From: Desulfuromonas acetoxidans DSM 684
GTDB lineage: Bacteria > Desulfobacterota > Desulfuromonadia > Desulfuromonadales > Desulfuromonadaceae
Assembly: GCF_000167355.1 (NCBI RefSeq)
Contig: NZ_AAEW02000003.1
Location: 180,142-244,141, forward strand
DNA: 64,000 bases
Reading direction: 5' to 3'
Shown here: positions 1 through 8,727 of the stretch, in pieces
How positions within the stretch are numbered: position 1 is the stretch's first letter
How the letters are laid out: each line of letters begins with the position of its first letter
Position numbers and translations under genes: made by a program
The notes under the pieces: generated by a model
The model's database searches: none
Seen by the model: only the letters and a program-made list of their open reading frames with translations
Told to the model about the DNA's origin: nothing

Positions 1-393
1 AGAACAAAAGACGATTTCGTAAACTATGAGACCAGCGCATTATTTAATTTCCCTTCGTTAAATCCAGTTGTGTATACAAATTACTCCAGGAGAGGTGATA
101 GAGCTTGCGGAAGGACGTCGTCTGTATGAAAGGGAGCACCGGTTCCGTGCAGGTAAAACGATCAGAGCGAAAAGGTAAAAAACCTTGACGTGTGTCCGTA
201 CCCTCTGGCCACAAAAGCGCGAATACAACCCATCAGCTCCCGGTTAAACACGCCAGCGTCAACCATGCCCTGCTCTCGGTTCTGCCCCTGCAACAATAAC
301 CATTACATCGTCATTGCATTTCTCAGCAAAGCGTTGCCCACGTTGGTGGTGCAACAAATTCCAGGGGGCGCCCTCACGCCCCCCTAAGCCAAG
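1..393. other. contig-edge region without a supported gene
   Basis: I see no gene I can support here. A 65-codon open frame on the plus strand (190-387) has no ribosome binding site, no recognisable motif and a composition unlike a protein. The stretch ends in a short G/C-rich stem (364-383) just past the stop of the leftward gene at 394. The window probably begins at the edge of a draft contig, so the first few hundred bases may be less reliable. Confidence 0.5.
364..383 (-). terminator. possible terminator hairpin after the 124-aa gene
   Basis: A perfect 7-bp stem (GGGGGCG at 364-370 with CGCCCCC at 377-383, 6-nt loop) begins 10 bases past the stop codon of the leftward gene at 394. On the minus strand it is followed by only a weak T-rich stretch, so termination is plausible but not strongly supported. 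Confidence 0.4.
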
Positions 394-768
394 TTATGCC
401 AATTCGCTCCGCATGATAGCCCGATAGCGTAATTCATTGATCTTATTTGCGACAGCAATCGACCTGGTGTCAGGACTGGTGTGCAAACGATAGTTATTGG
501 TCCCCATTGAGCTACTCGTGACGCCGTAAAAACCAAGCTCTGAATCTTTTAAGGGAGACACATCGTATTGTTCACACAGCCCTTCATATTCCTCTCTCGA
601 CAGCGGGTTGAGAGGAATGTTTCTGAAGCTGCGCATGTGGGCGATAAAATCTTCGGGATCTTCAACATTGATACAGCGAAACCATTGTTCCGGTTCACTG
701 GTATGAAACCCTGTCTCTTCAAATCGACCCTTTTCAGTCTTTTCCATTGTTGTCCAAATGGTAGCCAT
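394..768 (-). CDS. hypothetical protein, 124 aa
   Basis: I do not recognise this family. The protein is soluble, acidic to neutral, without signal peptide, membrane segment or cysteine motif; it has a W-F-R-C segment near residue 30 and an R-rich helix at the C-terminus. The ATG at 768 is preceded by AAGGAG at good spacing, which supports the start and the gene's reality. It follows the trigger-factor-like gene on the same strand with a gap of about 110 bases, so the two are probably cotranscribed. A role beside that chaperone relative is only a guess from position. Confidence 0.6.
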   Translation of the reverse strand: MATIWTTMEKTEKGRFEETGFHTSEPEQWFRCINVEDPEDFIAHMRSFRNIPLNPLSREEYEGLCEQYDVSPLKDSELGFYGVTSSSMGTNNYRLHTSPDTRSIAVANKINELRYRAIMRSELA

Positions 769-878
769 TGCTTCTCCTTTTTATGGAAATCCCAGAAACA
801 TCGGTGTTTTATGTTCCGATTTGGTCCAACAGCAACGATGTAAAATCCTTTGTCGCTGCCTGTTCATTGCATCACGGA

Positions 879-1931
879 CTACTGAGGGCCCTGCGTCTGT
901 TCATCGAGAATACGCACAGGCTCCCCTTCGGTAAGGATCGCTTTGTCAACAATGTAATCCGTGGCTTTTTTCAGTCGAATGGAATGGATCAGTTGCTCTT
1001 TAGCGCCGGGTGTCTCTTCCATGCGCTTGAGACGCGTTTCAAAATCCAGAGCCATATCCATGATCGAGTTTTCTTGCTGTAGAATCGTTTGCTTGATGTC
1101 CTCTTCCGTAACCTCCAGCGCCTGAGTTTGCGCAACGGCAGCCAGAAGAAGATTTCTTCGAACCGTGACCTCAGCCTCAGGGCGAACTTCTTTTTTAACG
1201 TCCTCAATGGTCCGATGGGTCGACTTAAGGTATTCTTCGAACCTTTTACTGCCAACTTTCTGGCGGAACTGGTGAATTTGCAGTGCAACTTGTTGGTCAA
1301 CCGCCTCGTCCTTGAGCGGACAGGGGTTTGTTTCAATCAATTTGCTGACCACGGCTTCTTTGATGTTGAGTTCAGACTTTTCTTGGGCCAGAGACACCAG
1401 TGAAGTGTGGATTTCAGCAGCAAATTCCTCTATCGAATCGAACGGCAGGCTTGCAAGCAGTTTTTCATCGTCATCGGCGGCTCCGCGTTGTTGTCTCAGC
1501 CCCTGCATCTGCTGGTTGACATCGTCTTCAGTGACTACAACCGGAACATAGCTCACCTCTAAGCCTTCGTATTCTTCCAAGGTGATTTTAGGTTCCAGAG
1601 CAACCTGAATTTTGACAACACAGGGTTCTCCCAGTTTGGTTTCCTGCGGCATAATCTTCGGGTAAGACATCGGCGTGATATCGAGCTCTTTGAGAGCCCC
1701 CATATAGTAGGAAGGCAGGATATTGTTCAGAGCCTGGGCCGCGATTCTGTCCAGCTCTTTGTGATTAGCCATCATCGCCCGATTGCTTAAGGGCAATCCC
1801 TGAGGTTCTTTATTTTCACCCTCAGTCACCATCACAAACTCCTTTGTGATGGCGTTTTCGATGGTATCGGCGTCGATTTCGATTTTGAAAAGCGCTTCTT
1901 CTTCACTGGATTGCAGCATCGTCACTGTCAT
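879..1931 (-). CDS. trigger factor-like chaperone lacking the PPIase domain
   Basis: Ribosome-associated chaperone relative of 350 aa; ordinary trigger factors are about 430. The N-terminal about 140 residues resemble the ribosome-binding domain (E-rich start, long helix, and a segment like LEPKITLEEYEGLEV that in trigger factors leads toward the FKBP domain). They run, through a short linker near 145-165, directly into the helical C-terminal substrate-binding arms (about 170-340). No FKBP-type proline isomerase segment lies between, so the catalytic domain appears deleted. AGGAG precedes the ATG at 1931. It is followed on the same strand by a 124-aa unknown protein. A tig paralogue with a specialised client is the likely reading; a normal tig gene should exist elsewhere in the genome. 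Confidence 0.7.
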   Translation of the reverse strand: MTVTMLQSSEEEALFKIEIDADTIENAITKEFVMVTEGENKEPQGLPLSNRAMMANHKELDRIAAQALNNILPSYYMGALKELDITPMSYPKIMPQETKLGEPCVVKIQVALEPKITLEEYEGLEVSYVPVVVTEDDVNQQMQGLRQQRGAADDDEKLLASLPFDSIEEFAAEIHTSLVSLAQEKSELNIKEAVVSKLIETNPCPLKDEAVDQQVALQIHQFRQKVGSKRFEEYLKSTHRTIEDVKKEVRPEAEVTVRRNLLLAAVAQTQALEVTEEDIKQTILQQENSIMDMALDFETRLKRMEETPGAKEQLIHSIRLKKATDYIVDKAILTEGEPVRILDEQTQGPQ

Positions 1932-2645
1932 GACTTTTCTCCTGATTCTCTATGGAGGATTACGTTGGTTACACCAAGACGATCATTTTGCTCTGCGGCC
2001 TCATTGCCGCATGACGAAGATCATTTGCCTTAGTATTCTTTACAAAAAACAAGCCAACCCTTCTTGAGCATGCCAAAGCCGGTCATATAAAGTCGTCACC
2101 GGGCAAGCCCCCAGCACAAAGAGATGTCTATAAGCCGCCAAATTATCGGGCTGTGCCGAACAGAGCCTTTATAATGATCGCAATTTTCCACCTTAGAATT
2201 GGAGCCGGTATGCAGGAGGAACAGCTTGAATTCACCACCCCTATTTTGTCTTTTTTTAGGATTTCACGTCTCACATCAGGAATAAACATCACTAAGAACG
2301 CTCCCTCGTGAAAAAGGAACGCCGAGCTGACATCAGAACACCAGGGGTGTTTGAAAAGACGTGAAAGAGAAATGGCCGGGGAGCCCGAAAGGAAAAGGAC
2401 AAAACAGTTCAGGGCGCGATCTCATTCTTTCAAACAAGATCGCGCCCTGAAATTCATCCGCAGTCACGACACGCATCAGCCTGTCTGCACCCTGGGCTTA
2501 AAGAGATGTTTGTCGGTTTTTAGTCAAAACCATCATGGGTACAACCCTGATCGAGATGATCCCCATACGGTTTCGAGGCAGAAGAGAGCACCCTATCCGT
2601 CACAGTGCACATCAATCAGACTAAGGTGCAGCCAACGGTTCCACC
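1932..2645. other. 714-bp intergenic region with hairpins
   Basis: No supported gene lies in this stretch between two leftward genes. A 249-codon plus-strand frame runs into the coding region of the ferredoxin-nitroreductase gene and is its antisense shadow. The region holds the promoter of the trigger-factor-like gene (right of 1931), a small dyad AACACC-AGG-GGTGTT at 2337-2351 and the large inverted repeat at 2409-2450. Confidence 0.5.
2409..2450 (-). terminator. 14-bp perfect inverted repeat, probable terminator
   Basis: Arms 2409-2422 and 2437-2450 are perfectly complementary over 14 bp (core CAGGGCGCGATC) with a 14-nt loop. Read on the minus strand the hairpin is followed by a T-rich run. 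It lies about 200 bp past the stop of the ferredoxin-nitroreductase gene at 2646, the only leftward gene that could use it. Confidence 0.55.
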
Positions 2646-3482
2646 TCAGAGAAATACCGGGCAACGCACAATGTTGGAATTGTCGTTTTCGACCGTGCAA
2701 TGATAGTGAACTGCCGGCTTGCCAAAGGCCATGGCAGCACCAATCAGATGGTCCTCGGGAATGCCGAGTTTTTTTCGCACACCCGACAACAATTCGTCAA
2801 TGGCGCAACGAGCCAAACCATCCCAGACCGTCCCAACTCCCAGGGTCTGAGCAAACAGCTCAAAATAGGAGAGCGCAATCACACAATCGGCAACCGGCGA
2901 AGAAATATTTCGAGGGGCCGAAGCAACGAGAAGATGAGGGGCCCCACGAAACAGCACATCGATATGTTTTTTTTGCCAGAGGAAAACAAAGTTGGCAAAC
3001 ACCTTGCGCTTGTCAGGAAGTTTCCCGTCATTGGCCAGTTTTTCGACAACATCATAGGTGTGCTGACGAAACTTATCCATCATGTGTTTATCGTCAATAA
3101 CACTGAGTTGCACCTGTCGAACATTACCTCCCGTCGGAGCCTGACAGGCAACATCAAGCAGTCTCTGCATCAGTTCGGGGTCGAGGTTCTCATCGACATA
3201 GTGACGCACCGAGCGACGCCCCTTGATAAGAATTTCCATCTGGTCAGGGTCAGGGAATGCCCCTTGTATCAGCGTACTCTGGCTTGGACTCTTTCCGAGA
3301 ATCGAGACTGCTCCGCTCGGACAGATCGCCAGGCAATGCTGACACTTGCGACATCCAATTTCTTTCTCTTTTGGAATCCGAGGCCAACCGCTATCCATAT
3401 CAATGATATGAGCCACGCAATCTTTTGCACAAAGACCGCATTGGGTACATTTTTCTTTGTCGACGCTAAATTCAGGCATCAT
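2646..3482 (-). CDS. ferredoxin-nitroreductase fusion
   Basis: FMN-dependent nitroreductase-family protein with an N-terminal 2x[4Fe-4S] ferredoxin domain, about 278 aa. The first 65 residues carry CTQCGLCAKDC and CRKCQHCLAICP, each closing a 4Fe-4S cluster. The nitroreductase part begins with the FMN-binding RRSVRHY motif near residue 100 and continues to the family's C-terminal helices with a 'GTVWDGLA' segment. The frame is open 34 codons further upstream, but the ATG at 3482 is favoured: GAGG precedes it and the ferredoxin domain starts right after. Members of this family reduce small organic substrates with electrons from the attached ferredoxin; the substrate is unknown. It follows the DUF169 gene on the same strand, probably as the last gene of that unit. 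Confidence 0.85.
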   Translation of the reverse strand: MMPEFSVDKEKCTQCGLCAKDCVAHIIDMDSGWPRIPKEKEIGCRKCQHCLAICPSGAVSILGKSPSQSTLIQGAFPDPDQMEILIKGRRSVRHYVDENLDPELMQRLLDVACQAPTGGNVRQVQLSVIDDKHMMDKFRQHTYDVVEKLANDGKLPDKRKVFANFVFLWQKKHIDVLFRGAPHLLVASAPRNISSPVADCVIALSYFELFAQTLGVGTVWDGLARCAIDELLSGVRKKLGIPEDHLIGAAMAFGKPAVHYHCTVENDNSNIVRCPVFL

Positions 3483-3585
3483 GTCCCTCATCCTTGCCCC
3501 GTTTCCGTTTGCAAACAGTACGCTTGTTGAATTGATGTAAAACTGACCGCTCTTGAAGACGCGATGCGGACACATCCTGGACAAA

Positions 3586-4356
3586 TCAGCTCAAATCGCA
3601 GGAGCAACCCATCTCTACGGCCATCTCCTGCCAGTGGTCCATGCGTCGCTGTAACTCCGCTTTACTTTGTTCATCGGTGCGAAAAGCAATCGTTGTCCAG
3701 TCCATCTCGTCCAACGCGGTCACCACTTCATCGATTTTATTAAAGGGGATGGAGATCATGCGCAGACCCGCCTTAAAAATATCACGTCGCTTGATTCCAT
3801 GGTAAAAGCCGGTTGTAATGTGATTCACCTTGCCGGAGATCAGGGGATACGCGTACATCCAACTGCAACTGACCACCGGTGTCGATTTCGACTCCCAGAG
3901 ATCACCGGAAAGATAGCTGGTCGCACGCATGACAATATCAGCTTGTGGAATGTCGGCAAAAAGCACGATAAGATCCGGGTCAAAGTCACAACTGGCAACC
4001 GGGGCAAAAACGACGTAATTGATCGCGCCAGGCACCAGAACCGGCAATTGTTGATACAATTTACGACAACCGGAAAGGCTTTTATACACACCGAAATCCA
4101 ACCCGGCCTGGCCGCAGGCCGTTACAGGTGGTTTGGGAACCATCCCCAAAGCGACTTTCCCGTAGCAGGCATCGTTCTCTTTCGAAATATAAAACGTTTT
4201 GCCGGTGTCCTGTGCTTCTTTGACATACTGACAAAAGGCCAACGTCTTGTCGCAGTGTTCAACCGCTTGTGGCTTGACCGGCAGATACTGCACAGCGACA
4301 GCGGGAATTTCCAGCTTGAGTCGCGCAAACATCTGTTTCGCTTTGTCACTTAACAT
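3586..4356 (-). CDS. DUF169 family protein
   Basis: About 256 aa, DUF169 (COG2043) family, function unknown. Typical features are the N-terminal helix, the conserved 'C.YG..ALGM' segment (residues 70-90, here ACYGKVALGM), and several conserved cysteines including a CSCD near the C-terminus. The longer open frame upstream is rejected in favour of the ATG at 4356, which has a strong GGAGG five bases before it. The gene lies between modC and the ferredoxin-nitroreductase gene on the same strand. A second DUF169 protein, fused to a ferredoxin, closes the molybdoenzyme operon at 20.8 kb. This pairing suggests a role connected with molybdoenzymes or their metal, by context only. Confidence 0.8.
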   Translation of the reverse strand: MLSDKAKQMFARLKLEIPAVAVQYLPVKPQAVEHCDKTLAFCQYVKEAQDTGKTFYISKENDACYGKVALGMVPKPPVTACGQAGLDFGVYKSLSGCRKLYQQLPVLVPGAINYVVFAPVASCDFDPDLIVLFADIPQADIVMRATSYLSGDLWESKSTPVVSCSWMYAYPLISGKVNHITTGFYHGIKRRDIFKAGLRMISIPFNKIDEVVTALDEMDWTTIAFRTDEQSKAELQRRMDHWQEMAVEMGCSCDLS

Positions 4357-4484
4357 AGAACCTCCACGTGGGACCCGACGTAAAAAAGAGTCCGTTACGA
4401 TGTGAATATAACCTGGCTTCGTTGAGTCATGCTTAGGGCGGAAACTGGATAGATGAACGTGCCATCCTCTCAACCAATCGTCAA

Positions 4485-5150
4485 TCAGACAAAAGCTTTT
4501 ATGTTGACGGTTTTTTCTATGGCTCCGCGGCGCAAAAAAGAAACCTTGTGGCCCAAAACCGCCGCTTCGGTCATATTGTGGGTCACCAGCAACATGGTCA
4601 CACCGGTTTTTCTCTGCAACTCCTTGAGCTCAAGTTGCAATTGTGAGCGGCTTTCCGGGTCCACATGGCTTAAAGGTTCGTCGAGCAGTAATGTTCCGGG
4701 TTCATTGGCCAGTGCCCGTGCCAGGGCAATACGCTGTTTCTGGCCGCCACTGAGCATCGCCGGGAATTTATGCTGTTCTTCCAGCAAGCCGACCAGCGCC
4801 AGGTAGTGCTGCGCTTTATTGAAGGCAGCCAGCCTGTTCACACCGCTGGCCTTGAGACCATACTCAACATTCTCCAATGCGTTCAAGTGAGGAAACAGCG
4901 CATAATCCTGAAACACAAAGCCCACATCGCGCTTTTGCGGCTGTTTTTTTGTGACACAGATATCGTTGAGATAAATTTCGCCGGAATCCGGTTTCTGCAG
5001 CCCGGCAATAATCGAAAGTAAGGTACTTTTCCCTTCACCGCTGGGTCCGACCAGCACATGGAAGGTTCCGGCTTCAACATGTAACGACAGGTCACGAAAC
5101 AGTTCCTGGGAACCGAATTTTTTACTGATCGCCTGAAGTTCAATAGCCAT
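4485..5150 (-). CDS. modC: molybdate ABC transporter ATP-binding protein
   Basis: ATPase of the molybdate (or tungstate) importer. In 221 aa it shows Walker A GPSGEGKST (about 36-44), the Q-loop (VFQDYALFP), the signature LSGGQKQR and Walker B LLLDEP. The C-terminal MOP/TOBE molybdate-sensing domain of longer ModC proteins (about 350 aa) is missing, so this is the short form. Its ATG at 5150 lies inside the end of modB (11-nt overlap), which implies translational coupling. Assignment to molybdate rests on ModA and the moeA genes in the same operon; tungstate cannot be excluded. Confidence 0.88.
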   Translation of the reverse strand: MAIELQAISKKFGSQELFRDLSLHVEAGTFHVLVGPSGEGKSTLLSIIAGLQKPDSGEIYLNDICVTKKQPQKRDVGFVFQDYALFPHLNALENVEYGLKASGVNRLAAFNKAQHYLALVGLLEEQHKFPAMLSGGQKQRIALARALANEPGTLLLDEPLSHVDPESRSQLQLELKELQRKTGVTMLLVTHNMTEAAVLGHKVSFLRRGAIEKTVNIKAFV

Positions 5151-5994
5151 GCTGACGTCCAGCTTGAAGCTTTAAGACAAACAGCAGCGTAAAAGAGAAA
5201 AGAATCAGCAGCAGTGCTGTTGAGATCGACTGGCCTAGCTCACCACTCATAGCATCCATGTAGATGGAGATGGTCATGGTTTCTGTTCTTCCCGGAATAC
5301 TGCCGGCCACCATGGCCGTGGCGCCGAACTCGCCCAAAGCGCGTGCCCAGCTCATTGCCAACCCGGCACAGCCCCCTTTACGAATCAGCGGCAGAATCAC
5401 GCGCCGAAAGGTATAGAAGTCCGAGGCGTTGAGCGTTGCCGAGGCTGCCAGCAGATTACTGGGTATCGAGGCGATACTTTCCCGAGCCGTCTTGATAAAG
5501 AATGGCGCCGCCACAAAAAACTGCGCCAGAACGATGCCGGTTGGGGTAAACAACAGCTCAATGCCTGCGTTATGAAGAAGATGGCCAAACAGGTTGTTGC
5601 CATTGAACAGCAACAACAGGCACAGTCCGGTCACCAGCGGCGGCATAATAATCGGCAAATCAAGAATCGCTTCGAGCAGCGCTTTGCCTTTAAAGTTTTT
5701 CAGGGCCAGAACATAGGCCACAGGCAAACCAAACACCAGGGTAAGAAGAACAACACCGCACGACGTCTTCAGACTCAACACAATGGTGTTGAGTCCCTGC
5801 GCCGAACAAAGATACGTCCAAAGATCGCCCCACGACGCTGCGCCGAGAAGAGCCAGCAACACCAGGCCGATCATGCTGAAAAATACAGCCGTCATCAAAG
5901 CCATCAACAGGTTAAAACGGAGCAATCGTGCTATCGGGTTAACGGTCGCCTGACTCGGTAGAGCAGCAACCTGTTCAGTGGAAATGTTGTACAT
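5140..5994 (-). CDS. modB: molybdate ABC transporter permease
   Basis: Inner-membrane permease, 284 aa, with about six hydrophobic segments: one near residues 30-55, a cluster from 75 to 200, and a last one near 255-275. The cytoplasmic EAA loop that docks on the ATPase is visible around 190-215 (AASATLNASDFYTFRRVILP). The GEFGATAMVAG segment typical of ModB follows it. The N-terminus carries a roughly 25-residue extension before the first membrane segment. It lies between the DUF364 gene and modC in the moe-mod operon. Confidence 0.88.
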   Translation of the reverse strand: MYNISTEQVAALPSQATVNPIARLLRFNLLMALMTAVFFSMIGLVLLALLGAASWGDLWTYLCSAQGLNTIVLSLKTSCGVVLLTLVFGLPVAYVLALKNFKGKALLEAILDLPIIMPPLVTGLCLLLLFNGNNLFGHLLHNAGIELLFTPTGIVLAQFFVAAPFFIKTARESIASIPSNLLAASATLNASDFYTFRRVILPLIRKGGCAGLAMSWARALGEFGATAMVAGSIPGRTETMTISIYMDAMSGELGQSISTALLLILFSFTLLFVLKLQAGRQHGY

Positions 5995-6015
5995 ACCGCG
6001 TACGCCCTTCTGCCG

Positions 6016-6762
6016 CTAAGCGGCCTCGAAGCAGTAACGTTTCAAATTCATCAGCTCGGCAGTTCCGGCAATACTGGTGCCGAAAAAACAGATGGGAACA
6101 GCGTTGTCATCCGCCAGTGCAAGCAATCCGGGCAAAGAGCCGTTGACCACGGTCGACCCCGTCGCCAACACCAGATCACTTTGCTCAAATAACGTTGCCG
6201 TCTCTTTTTCATCACCCCACTTGATCGGCACACCGAACTTACTACAGCCACGCTGTTGTTCATCACGGTCTACGCAAAAGACATTCTCTGCACCAAATGT
6301 TGTTGCAAGCTGTTCAAGAATCGCCGGCTGCAAGCCGACCAAACCCACCTTGGCAACGGGCTGTTGCTGCAACTGGCCGATTATTTCACCGGCACACTCT
6401 TCCGGCTCGTCGTTACGGCAGTGCACGGTCGCCAGTTCCGGCTTCAGGTAACGCATCACAGCGTTGAGACTGGCGATAAAAAGAGCGCGTTGTTCGGTGT
6501 TCTCCAGCGGCAACGCGACAATATCGGCCAGAGTCGAAATTTTCTCGCAAGGGGCATCAGTAAAAGCTTGTCCACGGCACTCTCTGAAACAGGCTTCCAT
6601 CAGGAATTCCTTGCCTTTAAGCAGTGGATAATCCTGACGGGTCGGGTTGCCGATGGCTTCTTCATTTTTCAAAATTCGGGCAGAAATGCTGATTTTTTCA
6701 CCAAGGAGGAAATCTTCCCGAACCAAGGTGGTAAACTTCTCTTTGAGTTGTGCATAAAACAT
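6016..6762 (-). CDS. DUF364/DUF4213 chelatase-like protein
   Basis: About 248 aa. The N-terminal third matches the DUF4213 pattern and the C-terminal part is a DUF364 'putative heavy-metal chelation' domain: a Rossmann-like fold with VGLVGLQPAILEQL, a ...CVDRDE strand end, and DLVLATGSTVVNGSL. The chosen ATG at 6762 follows AAGGAG at 7 nt; an upstream extension runs into modA and has no ribosome site. Proteins of this family are often found with metal or cofactor genes; here it sits between modA and modB, which points to handling of molybdenum or tungsten. The biochemical role is unknown. Confidence 0.75.
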   Translation of the reverse strand: MFYAQLKEKFTTLVREDFLLGEKISISARILKNEEAIGNPTRQDYPLLKGKEFLMEACFRECRGQAFTDAPCEKISTLADIVALPLENTEQRALFIASLNAVMRYLKPELATVHCRNDEPEECAGEIIGQLQQQPVAKVGLVGLQPAILEQLATTFGAENVFCVDRDEQQRGCSKFGVPIKWGDEKETATLFEQSDLVLATGSTVVNGSLPGLLALADDNAVPICFFGTSIAGTAELMNLKRYCFEAA

Positions 6763-6772
6763 GTTCGTCTCC

Positions 6773-7504
6773 TTAAGGTTTAATGGCTTTAAACCCGTGC
6801 CTGGAAAAGACTGCCGGTGCTTCAACGAGCATATACTGCCAGAACAGGTTCGCCTCCACGGGATGTCCAGGACTCTTCAATCGGCAGAACGGGATGGTAT
6901 CGATCTGGTTAACATCCGGAGGAATCGCGATCGTTTCAACCTGACCGGATTGGAAGGCATCGGCGGCCCAAACAATAGACGCATCGACACTGCCGGTTTC
7001 GACCCAGCTCACCAACTGCTTGACGTTGATGCCACGAGCAACGATGTTCATCGCGGCCGGGTCAAGACCGACCTTTTCGAATAAGCGCTTATTGTTGCGA
7101 CCGATTGCCGCTGCCTTAAGGTCGCCCAAAGCAAGCTTGACCGATGGCAGGGTCAGGTCACTGAGGCTTTGAACCTTGTGGCTCCCTTTGGGTGTGATAA
7201 TGACCGGGATGTGATAGGCAATGGCGACACATTCTTCAGCCAACCCCTCTTTTTTCAGCCTCTGTGCCCACTTGTTCGATCCGGGAATAAACAGATCAGG
7301 CTTAACCCCCAGCAACATTTTGCTGCCGAGCCGTCCTGAGCCGTCAAAATCGAACGCCACATCAATACCGGTTTCGTCACTGAACTTCTTGCCCAGCTCC
7401 TGCATCGGCACACGCATTCCGGCACCGGAAAAAACCAACAACTCAGCGGCAAATCCGCTGTTCGCAACCAGAACAAAAATAAGGATCAGGTAAATTTTTT
7501 TCAT
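6773..7504 (-). CDS. modA: molybdate ABC transporter substrate-binding protein
   Basis: Periplasmic oxyanion-binding protein, about 243 aa from the favoured start. MKK plus a hydrophobic stretch ending in AANS-type residues (FVLVANSGFAAE) is a clear signal peptide. The mature protein opens with LLVFSGAGMRVPMQEL, the ModA pattern whose serine and backbone amides bind the tetrahedral anion. It later has 'FDFDGSGRL' and a 'VDASIVWAADA' hinge segment. Start codons at 7513, 7510 and 7504 are all in frame; TAAGGA is best spaced for 7504. The gene is 11 nt from the moeA gene upstream. Tungstate-specific binding is an alternative that the sequence does not settle. Confidence 0.87.
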   Translation of the reverse strand: MKKIYLILIFVLVANSGFAAELLVFSGAGMRVPMQELGKKFSDETGIDVAFDFDGSGRLGSKMLLGVKPDLFIPGSNKWAQRLKKEGLAEECVAIAYHIPVIITPKGSHKVQSLSDLTLPSVKLALGDLKAAAIGRNNKRLFEKVGLDPAAMNIVARGINVKQLVSWVETGSVDASIVWAADAFQSGQVETIAIPPDVNQIDTIPFCRLKSPGHPVEANLFWQYMLVEAPAVFSRHGFKAIKP

Positions 7505-7515
7505 CGGCATCATCC

Positions 7516-8727
7516 TTAAAACTGCAATGCGAAATCGAGCAGATCAACCTCGGTTCCGGAATTGATTCCATCACATTCTCCGCCGAGCAACACCAGTCCA
7601 TCGCACATCCCCATATTCATAAAGTGCGAGGTCAACTGGCTCGCTGCACGATACGCCAACACGTCGCCCGGCTCACCCTTCACCTGCATCCGCAAGACAT
7701 CCCAGCGGCCCTTGCGCCCCTTGAGATCATCGGCCAGTCGCACTTTGCGTGTTGGCGGCAGCACATCATTCAACCCCATCATTCGCTTGACTGCCGGCAG
7801 GAGAAAATAGAAGAAATTGACCAGACAAGCAGTCGGATATCCCGGCATACCGAAAAACAGAGTGTCGTCCTTACTGGCCACCATCAGAGGTCGGCCGGGT
7901 TTGATTTTGGTGCGGTTCACCAACATCCGGTAACCACTCGATTGCAGCAAGGGACGGATAAAATCGTACTTGCCCATGGAGACACCACCGGAGGTGATCA
8001 CCAGATCACATTGTGCGGACAACTGTTCAAGACTTTCACGGATGGTGACTTCGTTATCTTTGACCGGGCCGAGAACCTGACACTCGATGCCCAATTGAGC
8101 CAGACTACTGACCAGAAAATGACGATTACTATCGAAAACACTTCCGGGTTTGTGGGTCTGACCCAGTTGAAGAACTTCGTCACCTGTAACCAGAATACCG
8201 ACCCGAGGCAGGCAATGGACTTTCACTTCGGCAATTCCAGCACAGCACAGCACACTGAAATTAACCGGTGTCAGTCGGGTACCGGCTTGCAGGATACAAA
8301 CGCCCGCCTCCATCTCTTCACCAATACGGTTGATATTCTCTTTCTTTTTAACCTCGGATTGAACGGTCAGCAGATTTCCATCCACAGCAACGTCTTCCAC
8401 CCGAACAACGGCAATACTGCCTTGCGGGACGGTCGCTCCGGTCATAACAGCGGCGGCCTGACCGGCATGAAGCGGTTGCTCAGGAAGTTGCCCTGCCCCG
8501 AGGGTGGCAACAATCTGGTAGTTGCTTAACCCCACCTGGTTGAGGGCATAACCGTCAACGGCACTTCTGGGGGTGTCGGGAAAAGCATAAGGCGTGACGA
8601 TATCTTCTGCTAAAACGCGCCCCAGCGCTGACCGGGTTGAGATCACTTCTGTGGCCATTGGTCGCGCCGCATCGATCAGAATACGTTGAGCGTCAGGTAA
8701 TGGTAGTTCAGCGATATCTTTCATCAT
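7516..8727 (-). CDS. moeA: molybdopterin molybdenumtransferase MoeA
   Basis: Inserts molybdate into adenylylated molybdopterin. 403 aa, the usual MoeA length. Domain order is standard: MoeA-N with the TPRSAVDGYAL active-site loop (about 52-62), the middle MoCF domain with LVTGDEVL, SGGVSMGKYDF and GMPGYPTACLVNFF (the metal-site region), and the C-terminal domain IV. The ATG at 8727 overlaps the stop of the upstream moeA-like gene by 4 nt (ATGA), which fixes the start and implies coupling. It is followed 11 nt later by modA, so uptake and insertion of the metal are in one transcript. Confidence 0.93.
   Translation of the reverse strand: MMKDIAELPLPDAQRILIDAARPMATEVISTRSALGRVLAEDIVTPYAFPDTPRSAVDGYALNQVGLSNYQIVATLGAGQLPEQPLHAGQAAAVMTGATVPQGSIAVVRVEDVAVDGNLLTVQSEVKKKENINRIGEEMEAGVCILQAGTRLTPVNFSVLCCAGIAEVKVHCLPRVGILVTGDEVLQLGQTHKPGSVFDSNRHFLVSSLAQLGIECQVLGPVKDNEVTIRESLEQLSAQCDLVITSGGVSMGKYDFIRPLLQSSGYRMLVNRTKIKPGRPLMVASKDDTLFFGMPGYPTACLVNFFYFLLPAVKRMMGLNDVLPPTRKVRLADDLKGRKGRWDVLRMQVKGEPGDVLAYRAASQLTSHFMNMGMCDGLVLLGGECDGINSGTEVDLLDFALQF

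Noticed and set aside
190..387. 65-codon plus-strand frame
   Set aside because: No ribosome site, no motif, at a contig edge.
2351..3100. 249-codon plus-strand frame
   Set aside because: Mostly antisense to the ferredoxin-nitroreductase gene, whose motifs are unmistakable.
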